Origin: Faucicola sp902506225
GTDB taxonomy: Bacteria; Pseudomonadota; Gammaproteobacteria; Pseudomonadales; Moraxellaceae
DNA: 64,000 bases
Assembly (NCBI GenBank): GCA_902506225.1
Contig: LR733345.1
Location: 868,001-932,000 of the forward strand
Reading direction: 5' to 3'
The notes under the pieces were generated by a model. That model had not been told where the DNA came from, made no database searches, and saw nothing but the letters and a program-made list of their open reading frames with translations. This document shows positions 17,793 through 25,298 of the stretch, in pieces; the first letter of the stretch is position 1, and each line of letters opens with the position of its first letter. The position numbers were made by a program, and so were the translations under genes.

Positions 17793-18363
17793 GGTTTGAA
17801 TTTTAACCTTTAAAATAGCGTAAAATCGTCGCTAACGCGTTTTAGTTAAAGACAAATAAAAAGATAAAAAGGTAAAAAAACTGACGGCTACCCTAGCAAA
17901 CAACATGTAAAAGATGCATGCTAAACACCTCAATTAACCGAGTTATTTCAAATTTAGTTTACCATTTTTGTGTGCTTTTACGAGGGGAATCTTTTTTAAT
18001 CTATCATTAATTTGGTTTTGGTATTGAATTCATTATCGAGTCTAACAAAATAATTACAAGATAGGCCAAAGATTGAAACTACAAGGCAAAACCCTCAAGG
18101 TCAATTTAAAAATTTAATCAATCAATTAAAAACTTTAAAATAGACTCAATCTCAAATTGTACTAAGATAGACCCATCGATAACAACGTTTGATGGGTAAA
18201 AAACAGCAACCGCCTATAGCCTAACAAGCTAGGAGCCTAAAAAGCTAGGTTGCCAATGACATCAAATTTGTGTTATCAATATAGCACTCACTGATTTGGG
18301 TTTGCCAAATGGTGATGTTGCTAAATTTTTAATCACAACAATAGCTTATATAAGGAAAAATCC
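17793..18363. other. Long intergenic region between oxyR and ahpC
   Basis: These 571 bases hold no convincing gene. They are AT-rich and must contain the divergent oxyR and ahpC control regions. ATAG motifs near 18142 and 18166 (in AAAATAGACTC and AAGATAGACCC) recall half-sites of the OxyR consensus, but their spacing does not fit the full ATAG-N7-CTAT pattern. A 16-bp tandem repeat lies at 18218-18249. The ahpC ribosome binding site is AAGGAA just before 18364. Confidence 0.5.
18218..18249. repeat. Tandem 16-bp repeat in the ahpC leader/promoter region
   Basis: Two adjacent copies, AGCCTAACAAGCTAGG and AGCCTAAAAAGCTAGG, differ at one base. Each contains CCTA...TAGG half-sites, so each could bind a dimeric regulator. 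Confidence 0.6.
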
Positions 18364-18930
18364 ATGGCTGCAATTATCAACCAAACCATTCCAGAATTCA
18401 AAACTCAAGCATATGTGAATGGTGAATTCAAAGAAATCTCATCTGATGACGTTAAAGGCAAATGGGCAGTGTTTTTCTTCTACCCACATGACTTTACCTT
18501 TGTTTGCCCAACTGAACTTGAAGACATGGCAGACCATTACGAAGAAATCAAAGCTCTAGGCGTGGAAGTGTATGCGGTATCGACAGACACCCATTTTGTA
18601 CACAAAGCATGGGCAGATGCGTCACCTGCAATCGCTAAAGTAAAATACCCAATGCTTGGCGATGGTACTGGTAAAATCACTCGCGGCTTTAACGTGATGA
18701 TTGAAGAAGACAACGCTGCCCTTCGTGGTACTTTCTTAGTAGACCCAGACGGTAAAATCAAAGTGGCAGAAATTCATGACTTAGGTATCGGTCGTTCTGC
18801 CAAAGACTTAATCCGTAAAATCGAAGCGGCTCAATACGTGCGTGACAACGACGGTGAAGTATGTCCAGCGGCATGGGAAAAAGGTAAAGAAACCTTAAAA
18901 CCAAGCCTAGATTTAGTAGGTAAAATCTAA
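18364..18930 (+). CDS. ahpC: Alkyl hydroperoxide reductase AhpC (typical 2-Cys peroxiredoxin)
   Basis: This cytoplasmic peroxiredoxin reduces hydrogen peroxide, organic peroxides and peroxynitrite, and is re-reduced by AhpF. The peroxidatic Cys48 lies in HDFTFVCPTELED and the resolving Cys167 in GEVCPAAWEKG. The 188-residue length is standard for the AhpC1 subgroup. AAGGAA is well placed upstream. It is divergent from oxyR. Its reductase gene ahpF is not adjacent but begins 6.4 kb downstream, after an accessory stretch. A terminator at 18979-19010 makes it monocistronic. Confidence 0.97.
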   Translation: MAAIINQTIPEFKTQAYVNGEFKEISSDDVKGKWAVFFFYPHDFTFVCPTELEDMADHYEEIKALGVEVYAVSTDTHFVHKAWADASPAIAKVKYPMLGDGTGKITRGFNVMIEEDNAALRGTFLVDPDGKIKVAEIHDLGIGRSAKDLIRKIEAAQYVRDNDGEVCPAAWEKGKETLKPSLDLVGKI

Positions 18931-18978
18931 TCTTGATGGTCTAATGTTTTATTGACTGACAATTAGATAAAATTAAAA

Positions 18979-19010
18979 ACCTCAAATTGAAAGATTTGGG
19001 GTTTTTTTTA
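18979..19010 (+). terminator. Rho-independent terminator after ahpC
   Basis: The stem ACCTCAAAT / ATTTGGGGT (18979-18987, 18994-19002) is followed by T8. Confidence 0.85.
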
Positions 19011-19069
19011 TTCAACTACTGTCGTTAACAATGATAAAATCAGCTTCTTTGAAGTTTGAGAAAATAACC

Positions 19070-20269
19070 ATGGATAGCGCACAAACCACCCACCAAACTG
19101 GCAGTCAGACCACAAGTAGCCATTACGCCTTGCTGTGGGCAGGGGCAGCTGTGTCAATCGCTGAGATTTTGACGGGCACCTACCTTGCGCCGTTGGGGTG
19201 GGAGCGTGGTTTATTAGCCATTGTCATTGGGCATATGATAGGTGGGGTGCTATTTTTTTTAGTCAGCTATATTGGGGCAACCCAACGCAAAAGTGCCATG
19301 GAAACGGTGAAAGGTAGTTTTGGTTTTCATGGTGGGATGCTTTTTGCTTTGCTAAATGTTGTGCAATTGGTCGGTTGGACAGCCATCATGATTTATGATG
19401 GGGCATTGGCGGTCAATGGGATTTGGGCTATCGGACAAGCTGCTTGGTGTGGCGTGATTGGGGCGCTGATTGTGCTGTGGCTGTGGATGGGCAACCGCTT
19501 CTTTGGCAAAATCAATGCGTTGGCGGTAGCTGGGTTATTTATTTTAACGCTTATTTTGTCGTTTAAATTATTTAAGTTAGGCGCTGGGGATGTGGTAGCG
19601 ACAAAAGACGTGGCAGCAGCGATGAGCTTTGGGGCAGCGGTGGAGCTGGCGGTCATTATGCCATTATCATGGTTGCCACTGGTGAGTGATTATACTCGCC
19701 ATGCGCAAAAACCTTTGCAAGCGACGCTCGTGAGCACCGTGAGCTATGGGGTGATGAGCGCGTGGATGTATGCGATTGGACTGGGCATGGCACTGTATAC
19801 CCAAACGTCGGATTTTGCCCAAATGCTATTACAGCTTGGATTGGGCGTGACAGGGTTATTGTTGATTGTGCTCGCGACGGTGACAACTACATTTTTGGAT
19901 GCGTACTCGGCAGGCGTGTCGGGTGTTTCGCTGTGGCAAAAACTTCCAGAAAAAGGCTTGGCAATTAGCATTACCCTCATCTGTACCATCGCAGCGATGC
20001 TGTTTCCCATGGATGATATCACTGAATTTTTATACTTTTTAGGCTCAGTGTTTGCGCCAATGGCAGCCATTCAAATTGTGGACTTTTTTATTTTAAAAAA
20101 TACCAGTATCAAACAGCGTTTTAATGTCAAAAATTTGATTGTCTGGGCGATTGGTTTTTGCTTGTACCGTTATTGGCTTGCCCATCCACTCGATATCGGG
20201 AATACCTTGCCGGTGATTATGGTGACAATGCTGTTATGCTTCTTGGTTAATGTATTCCCAAAAAAATAA
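19070..20269 (+). CDS. cytX: NCS1-family permease, CytX-like (putative hydroxymethylpyrimidine transporter)
   Basis: The polytopic membrane protein of about 400 residues has some 11-12 hydrophobic segments. It has the NCS1/cytosine-permease signature GAAVSIAEILTGTYLAPLGWERG near the N-terminus and MPLSWLPLVSDYTRHA in the middle. It resembles CytX, the putative uptake system for the thiamine pyrimidine precursor. I prefer the ATG at 19070, preceded by GAGAA; the ATG at 19031 has no ribosome binding site. No TPP riboswitch is seen in the 100 bases upstream and no thiamine gene is nearby, so cytosine or another nucleobase remains possible. Confidence 0.75.
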   Translation: MDSAQTTHQTGSQTTSSHYALLWAGAAVSIAEILTGTYLAPLGWERGLLAIVIGHMIGGVLFFLVSYIGATQRKSAMETVKGSFGFHGGMLFALLNVVQLVGWTAIMIYDGALAVNGIWAIGQAAWCGVIGALIVLWLWMGNRFFGKINALAVAGLFILTLILSFKLFKLGAGDVVATKDVAAAMSFGAAVELAVIMPLSWLPLVSDYTRHAQKPLQATLVSTVSYGVMSAWMYAIGLGMALYTQTSDFAQMLLQLGLGVTGLLLIVLATVTTTFLDAYSAGVSGVSLWQKLPEKGLAISITLICTIAAMLFPMDDITEFLYFLGSVFAPMAAIQIVDFFILKNTSIKQRFNVKNLIVWAIGFCLYRYWLAHPLDIGNTLPVIMVTMLLCFLVNVFPKK

Positions 20270-20363
20270 TGCCGTTAGCCACGCTTAAAACAGTTTTTTT
20301 ACAGTCCAATTTTCTTGTACGGTTGCTTTGTTAATTTAAGCCTTACACTTGCTATCAATAGCA

Positions 20364-20391
20364 AAAGCCCTGTCACAGAGAACAGGGCTTT
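20364..20391 (-). terminator. Rho-independent terminator between convergent genes
   Basis: A 10-bp perfect stem AAAGCCCTGT / ACAGGGCTTT has a short loop and is followed on the minus strand by T4. It lies between the permease and the convergent YdcH-like gene and can serve both. Confidence 0.65.
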
Positions 20392-20420
20392 AATCAATAA
20401 AATCGAATTTAGCTTAGAGC

Positions 20421-20645
20421 TTATTTATGTTTATTGTCTTCTAAGATTTTGTAGATTTCATCTTTTAATTGCAGTTTTTGTTTTTTTAATGCTTCAATTT
20501 CGTCGTCACGGCTGCCTGCTGCAACAGGATCTTTTTCTAGGTTAATGATTTGAGCATCTAATTCGTTGTGTTTATCAAATAATTTTTCAAAGTGTTTATC
20601 AGAAGTTTTTAGTTTGCTAATAAGTTCGCGATGTTCTGGAAACAT
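20421..20645 (-). CDS. YdcH/DUF465 family small coiled-coil protein
   Basis: The 74-residue protein starts at the ATG at 20645, directly behind a strong AAAGGAAAGGA ribosome binding site. The sequence is all helix with heptads: MFPEHRELISKLKTSDKHFE, FDKHNELDAQI, then EIEALKKQKLQLKDEIYKIL. It matches the DUF465 (YdcH) pattern, including the HRELI start. The molecular function of the family is not established. It stands alone. Confidence 0.85.
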   Translation of the reverse strand: MFPEHRELISKLKTSDKHFEKLFDKHNELDAQIINLEKDPVAAGSRDDEIEALKKQKLQLKDEIYKILEDNKHK

Positions 20646-20847
20646 AGTCCTTTCCTTTTTTTGGTTGTATGTGAAAAATAATGCAAAGGGGTCAATACAT
20701 AAGACAAATTTGATTGAGTTGGTATATTGCATTTGTCTTATTAGCATTGTAACGAAAAATTGTAGGGTTGACTATACGCTAATCGGTAACAATTGGTGAT
20801 AGGAAAAAAGCCACACTATCAATGGACTGAAGTAATTTATGTATTAA

Positions 20848-21829
20848 TACCCCACTCTCAACTTGAAATAAGCAAATCAAACTGAAGAGGCGGGTTACCA
20901 AGTTTTTTGTTGAGTACAAAGCACAGATTGTGTGAAAGAATCTTACGAATCAATCGATGAGACAAATGCCATAAATCTCTTGCTCGTACCCTTTGTATAT
21001 TAAATCGTTCTGATAGCTGACCAATGACTGTTTCAACGATACGGCGGGCTTTCATCAGCCGTCTTACCACAGGTTTGGGTCTATCCTCTTTCATATTAGC
21101 TCTGAGTGGCGTTTGTAAATCCACGCCTTGAGCGTCGTAGTACGATGTCAGACTAGGGCTGATATACCCTTTATCAGCGCCAAGTAGCCCATGAATATGA
21201 GTGGTGATTTCTGGGGCAACCGCTCTTTCATCAACATTGGCAGGAGCAAAGGTAAAGCCTTTAATCATGCCCGATAAGTTAACAAGCAAATGTCCCTCAA
21301 AGCCATAGTATCTCTCTTGCTTAGCCGCACAGTAGCTAAAAGCCGCTAAGTCTTGATAGTTTTTATGCCGATAAGCGCGTCCATAATGACAGACGGGTAT
21401 CGGAAAGCCATCCATAAAATGGATGTTGTCACGGCCCTCAAGTTCACTGACTTTATCTTGTATCTGCTGTTTGACTTGCCACAGATTGGCGCAGTGCTTT
21501 GCGAAGTTAGGGTATGAGCCGATGGCTGGAAACCAGTCTTGCCAATGCTGGGTAAAGTATTGCCAAATTTGTTTGTCTTGATCTAGGTGTAAAAATTCAC
21601 CGACCATCTCCATGCAAATAACCTCAGGATCACTTAGCTTTGGCGCGTAACCTGCACTTCGCAAGGGTTTGGTGACGACTATTTTGTAATATTGCTCTAC
21701 CATTAAATAGATATTTATGATAAATTCGTCTATGGGCATCTCACAACTCCATTGTATTCTTGGTCGAAAACAATAGATTAGTGAGGTGCTCTTCTTTTTT
21801 CAATCACTTTCGAAGTTGAGAGTGGGGTA
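20848..21829 (-). mobile_element. Complete IS982-family insertion sequence (982 bp)
   Basis: The element is bounded by near-perfect inverted repeats: TACCCCACTCTCAACTT at 20848 and its reverse complement ending at 21829. It is flanked on both sides by TTAA, which may be a target duplication. It contains one intact transposase gene reaching within ten bases of the left end. Size and layout agree with the IS982 family. Confidence 0.88.
20858..21739 (-). CDS. IS982-family transposase
   Basis: The 293-residue DDE-type transposase is intact. Characteristic segments are KLSDPEVICMEMVGEFL near residue 33, FMDGFPIPVCHYGRAYR (first catalytic Asp), KGFTFAPANVDERAVAPE, LLGADKGYISP (second Asp), and KARRIVETVIGQLSERFNIQ with the catalytic Glu. 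No frameshift or stop interrupts it, so the copy is potentially active. Confidence 0.92.
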   Translation of the reverse strand: MPIDEFIINIYLMVEQYYKIVVTKPLRSAGYAPKLSDPEVICMEMVGEFLHLDQDKQIWQYFTQHWQDWFPAIGSYPNFAKHCANLWQVKQQIQDKVSELEGRDNIHFMDGFPIPVCHYGRAYRHKNYQDLAAFSYCAAKQERYYGFEGHLLVNLSGMIKGFTFAPANVDERAVAPEITTHIHGLLGADKGYISPSLTSYYDAQGVDLQTPLRANMKEDRPKPVVRRLMKARRIVETVIGQLSERFNIQRVRARDLWHLSHRLIRKILSHNLCFVLNKKLGNPPLQFDLLISS

Positions 21830-21879
21830 TTAAATGATCGTAATTAATTTTAACCTGCCATTCATAAAAGGAATTTATT

Positions 21880-23946
21880 ATGGTAATAATCAGCCATAAA
21901 AAAAACACAGTTAATAATCTTCGTCATTCAAAAGAGTTGTTATTACTTTGTAGCAGTATGCTACTAATAGCTTGTAGCTCAGCACCTGCGCGTACAGGAA
22001 CAGTGACTAGTGTAAGCGGTGATAATCGCGCCCCTACGACCGCTACCATCAAAGCTAATAGTCAGGTCGCCAAACAATTAAACCTTAACGATCAGCAAGA
22101 TTTCACAGACGCGCGTCGCGGACTTATCGCCAGTCCTAAAGATTTGAAAATCCCATCCTCTAAAGACGCCTCGAAGAACGTCTGGAATATGAGTGCTTAT
22201 GATTTTATAGAAGGTGAGGCTCCTGCTACAGTCAATCCTAGCCTGTGGCGACAAGCTCAGCTCAATAATATTCAAGGACTATTCGAGGTAACACCAGGTA
22301 TTTATCAAGTTCGCGGTTTTGATTTATCTAACATGACGTTAATCAAAGGCGATAGTGGCTGGATTATTATTGATACGATGACCTCAAAAGAAACCGCGCG
22401 CTATGCTTATGACTTCGCTATGCAGCATCTAGCTAAGCGCTATCCGAATACAACCAACGTCAGTGCTATTTTATTTACGCATAGTCATGTTGATCACTTC
22501 GGCGGAGTATTAGGCATTGTTAGTCAGCAAGATATTGAGCGTAAGAAAATTCCAATTATTGCACCTGCTGGGTTTATAGAAGAAGCGACCAGCGAAAATA
22601 TCATTGCTGGTAATGCTATGCTACGCCGCGCCGTTTACATGTACGGCAAAGACTTGGCGCGTGATGAATTCGGTCATATCGATACTGGCTTAGGAAAGAG
22701 CCCAGCTTTTGGAGAGGTCAGTATTACCAAGCCTACGGTATTAATTGATCGCACTCCTACTAAACTAAATATAGATGGCGTCAAGTTCGAGTTTCAGTAC
22801 ACGCCTGAGTCAGAAGCTCCAGCAGAACTAACCTTCTATCTACCAGAATACAAGGCTTTTGGCGGTGCAGAATTGGTGTCACGAAATATGCATAATCTGT
22901 ATACGCTACGCGGTGCAAAGGTACGTGATGCTTTGAAATGGAGCGGTTATATAGAAGAGGCGCGTAATATATTTGGTGATGCCGATATCTATTTCGGTAG
23001 TCATCATTGGCCTATGTGGGGGCAAGACAATATTCAGAAATTCTTAAAGCAACAGCGCGATACTTATAAATTTATTCACGATCAGAGCGTGCGCCGTATG
23101 AATAAAGGTATGACACCAAGCGAGATCGCTGAAGATATTACTTTGCCTACTAGTTTGTCGCAGGAATTCTATAATCGCGAGTATTATGGCACAGTAAAAC
23201 ATAATGCACGTGCTGTCTACCAAGGTTATTTAGGATGGTACGATGGTAATCCTGCCCATTTAGATCCGTTACCTGATCCACAACGTGCTACCGCTTACGT
23301 CGATCTAGCTGGTGGTAGTAATAATGTATTATTAAAAGCGCAAAAAGCCTTTGATGAGGGTAACTATCGCTGGGCCGCTGAGCTATTGAATCATTTGGTA
23401 TCGGTTGAACCCAAAAACATAGTAGCGCGCGAGCTGCTAGCGCGTAGCTATGATCAATTAGGCTATCAAGCGGAATCAGGACCGTGGCGTGATGTTTATT
23501 TGACCGGTGCTTTAGAGTTACGTCAAGGAACATCCAACACCAGCGTGAATCTTGCCGCTACTAAAGACCTATTATTACAAACGCCAGTCTCTAACTTTTT
23601 CGATACTTTAGCTGTGCGTTTAAAATCAGAAGATGCAGCTAATAAAGACACTAAGATAGTGATTAATTTTACGGATCTAAATGAAAGCCATCTCTTATGG
23701 ATTGAGAACTCAGTGCTCCATCATCGTTTAGTTGATGATTCTAAGCCAGTAGAAGAGAAGGTTAATGCTACGTTGAATTTACCTCATGCTATGTTTGTCG
23801 ATTTATTAGTAGGTGAAACAGATTTTAAAGGTATGTTGTTATCTAAAGAGTCTAAGGTTGACGGTAATCCACTTGGCTTGATAGGCTTCTTTAGATTGTT
23901 TGAGAAGCCTAATTCTTCATTTGGTATAGTGTTGCCAGATGAGTAA
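21880..23946 (+). CDS. Alkyl/aryl-sulfatase-like metallo-beta-lactamase-fold lipoprotein
   Basis: The 688-residue product has a lipoprotein signal peptide with LLIAC at Cys32. It then has a metallo-beta-lactamase domain whose zinc motif THSHVDHFGG gives His201, His203, Asp205 and His206. Further metal-ligand segments include FGGAELVSRNMHNL and YFGSHHWPMWG. The C-terminal part reads as the dimerisation region (KAQKAFDEGNYRWAAELLNH) and SCP2-like domain of SdsA1/YjcS-type alkylsulfatases, which hydrolyse primary alkyl sulfates such as dodecyl sulfate. Lipidation is unusual compared with the soluble periplasmic enzymes I know in this family. AAAGGAA precedes the start. It begins 50 bases from the IS982 right end. 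Confidence 0.85.
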   Translation: MVIISHKKNTVNNLRHSKELLLLCSSMLLIACSSAPARTGTVTSVSGDNRAPTTATIKANSQVAKQLNLNDQQDFTDARRGLIASPKDLKIPSSKDASKNVWNMSAYDFIEGEAPATVNPSLWRQAQLNNIQGLFEVTPGIYQVRGFDLSNMTLIKGDSGWIIIDTMTSKETARYAYDFAMQHLAKRYPNTTNVSAILFTHSHVDHFGGVLGIVSQQDIERKKIPIIAPAGFIEEATSENIIAGNAMLRRAVYMYGKDLARDEFGHIDTGLGKSPAFGEVSITKPTVLIDRTPTKLNIDGVKFEFQYTPESEAPAELTFYLPEYKAFGGAELVSRNMHNLYTLRGAKVRDALKWSGYIEEARNIFGDADIYFGSHHWPMWGQDNIQKFLKQQRDTYKFIHDQSVRRMNKGMTPSEIAEDITLPTSLSQEFYNREYYGTVKHNARAVYQGYLGWYDGNPAHLDPLPDPQRATAYVDLAGGSNNVLLKAQKAFDEGNYRWAAELLNHLVSVEPKNIVARELLARSYDQLGYQAESGPWRDVYLTGALELRQGTSNTSVNLAATKDLLLQTPVSNFFDTLAVRLKSEDAANKDTKIVINFTDLNESHLLWIENSVLHHRLVDDSKPVEEKVNATLNLPHAMFVDLLVGETDFKGMLLSKESKVDGNPLGLIGFFRLFEKPNSSFGIVLPDE

Positions 23947-23963
23947 GGCAGCTTGTTTTCGAC

Positions 23964-24008
23964 TATAACTATTAAGGCCTTGCTAACAGCAAGGCCTTAA
24001 TAGTTATA
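23964..24008. terminator. 21-bp perfect palindrome between convergent genes
   Basis: The arms at 23964-23984 and 23988-24008 are perfect complements over 21 bases, separated by AAC. The inner part is AAGGCCTTGCT/AGCAAGGCCTT and the outer part is AT-rich. It sits exactly between the convergent sulfatase and CoiA-like genes and most likely terminates both. Confidence 0.7.
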
Positions 24009-24022
24009 TATATTTTATTATC

Positions 24023-24913
24023 TCATTGCTTGGGTGAACTATCCATTTCTTGTAGTCGTTGAAAGACGGTGTCTGAAAATGGTTTGAAGTAATTCCATGA
24101 CTTATATTTTTGATTGTACTGACCACCGCCTTCGTTACGCCATTGCTTTAGTATCTCAATGACATCATGGTTGTAGGTCACACACTTGATAGACATCATG
24201 CCTGAATTAAAGACCCTGACATCTACCCAAGCATGGTTGACGGTAAAGCGATAGATGGTATAGCCTTTATCAAAGCTTCCGTTGCTATTCTCATCAGTAC
24301 TGCTCTGGCAATTATAAAGAGGCTCAGGTGATGGTGTAGGGGCTATTGTTAATGATTTCGGTGCTGGAAATATCCACTGCTTATTACTGACACAGTCTAG
24401 AATATAATCTTTGGCTTCCTCACTTGGCAACTCAATACCTTGTGTGAGGATTTCTCTCAAATCGATCTCAACGGTCTTAATACCTAATTGCTTAATAAAA
24501 TCTGCTTTATCAGTATCGATGAAAGAAGTCACAGCAACTTCAATAAACATCATTTCTCCGTCAACCGTTGCGACTATATCAGGTCGAATACAGCCAACAG
24601 CTTGCTCTTCGATTAGTTGATCAAACTCCCAAGTTTTATCTTCACTATTTTCGTCATCAGGTAGTGATGGTAGTGTTAAATATTTCTCTTCCATAATGAC
24701 TTGCTTAGCAAACTTGTGTAGGATACTTTCAGGGTGAATCGTGCAGCTTTCTTTATTACTTAGATGCGAGAAGTGATGCTCATTTTTCTCACCTTTACGA
24801 GCCACCACAGGTTCCGCGCATTCAAAGCAAAAACACATACAAGCCAGCCCTCGCTCGACTTGCTTAACATTGACGATTTGCTTCTGCTCATTAACAGCAA
24901 TTGACATAGACAT
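24023..24913 (-). CDS. CoiA-like family protein with probable PD-(D/E)XK nuclease core
   Basis: The product has about 296 residues. The N-terminal zinc-ribbon-like region (CFCFECAEPVVARKG...HHFSHL) followed by SILHKFAKQVIMEEKYL is typical of competence protein CoiA-like families. A restriction-endonuclease-like core follows (GCIRPDIVATVDGEMMFIEVAV), with Asp in RPDI and Glu in FIEVAV. The C-terminal region (YNHDVIEILKQWRNEGGGQY) is unknown to me. The ATG at 24913 is nine bases after AAAAGG and is my preferred start; an ATG three codons upstream abuts that site. CoiA-like genes are common on mobile DNA. The role here is unknown. Confidence 0.55.
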   Translation of the reverse strand: MSMSIAVNEQKQIVNVKQVERGLACMCFCFECAEPVVARKGEKNEHHFSHLSNKESCTIHPESILHKFAKQVIMEEKYLTLPSLPDDENSEDKTWEFDQLIEEQAVGCIRPDIVATVDGEMMFIEVAVTSFIDTDKADFIKQLGIKTVEIDLREILTQGIELPSEEAKDYILDCVSNKQWIFPAPKSLTIAPTPSPEPLYNCQSSTDENSNGSFDKGYTIYRFTVNHAWVDVRVFNSGMMSIKCVTYNHDVIEILKQWRNEGGGQYNQKYKSWNYFKPFSDTVFQRLQEMDSSPKQ

Positions 24914-25024
24914 AGTTACCATCCTTTTGTTAGTTGGTTAGGAGTGAGGTAACTATGCGATAAAATTTGATCTTGAAATAGGCTGCTATAGGGATGTTAA
25001 TAGGGGTTTAATCGGTGCAATTAT

Positions 25025-25162
25025 ATGGAAAACAATCACTTAGTAGTATTCAATGAACTGCATGATCAGCTGATGAATTATCCCCGTGATACGCTTTGGG
25101 ATACGTATTTAAAGATTATCGTCAGCGAGCAGCTAAGAAAAATTGAGTATTCGGAGTATTAA
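25025..25162 (+). CDS. Small 45-residue open reading frame
   Basis: An ATG-started frame encodes MENNHLVVFNELHDQLMNYP and continues to a Glu/Tyr-rich end. The composition (Trp, Tyr and charged residues, no low-complexity run) is protein-like and most of it could form helix. It has only a weak GGTG upstream. It lies in the 385-base gap between the CoiA-like gene and ahpF, which otherwise shows only AT-rich sequence. It may be a real small protein; I do not recognise it. Confidence 0.35.
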   Translation: MENNHLVVFNELHDQLMNYPRDTLWDTYLKIIVSEQLRKIEYSEY

Positions 25163-25298
25163 TATTTTGTTATATAAAATAATAAACGTTTTGTTTCTTA
25201 AAACATAGCTATCAACTTTCTCACATTGTCAAAGCCTGCAAAAATCACAATAATAAGGTTAACAAAATGACTTACCCAATGACTAGAAGGAAAATGCC

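Noticed and set aside
17793..18363. OxyR box upstream of ahpC
   Set aside because: ATAG half-sites are present, but I could not fit the ATAG-N7-CTAT-N7 pattern, so no operator is annotated.
18930..19070. Possible TPP riboswitch before the CytX-like gene
   Set aside because: The gap is short and mostly the ahpC terminator. I found no conserved THI-box sequence such as a CUGAGA motif with its partner stem.
25195..25225. OxyR-like site before ahpF (ATAGCTATCAACTTT)
   Set aside because: Only the first half resembles the consensus; the second half-site is missing.
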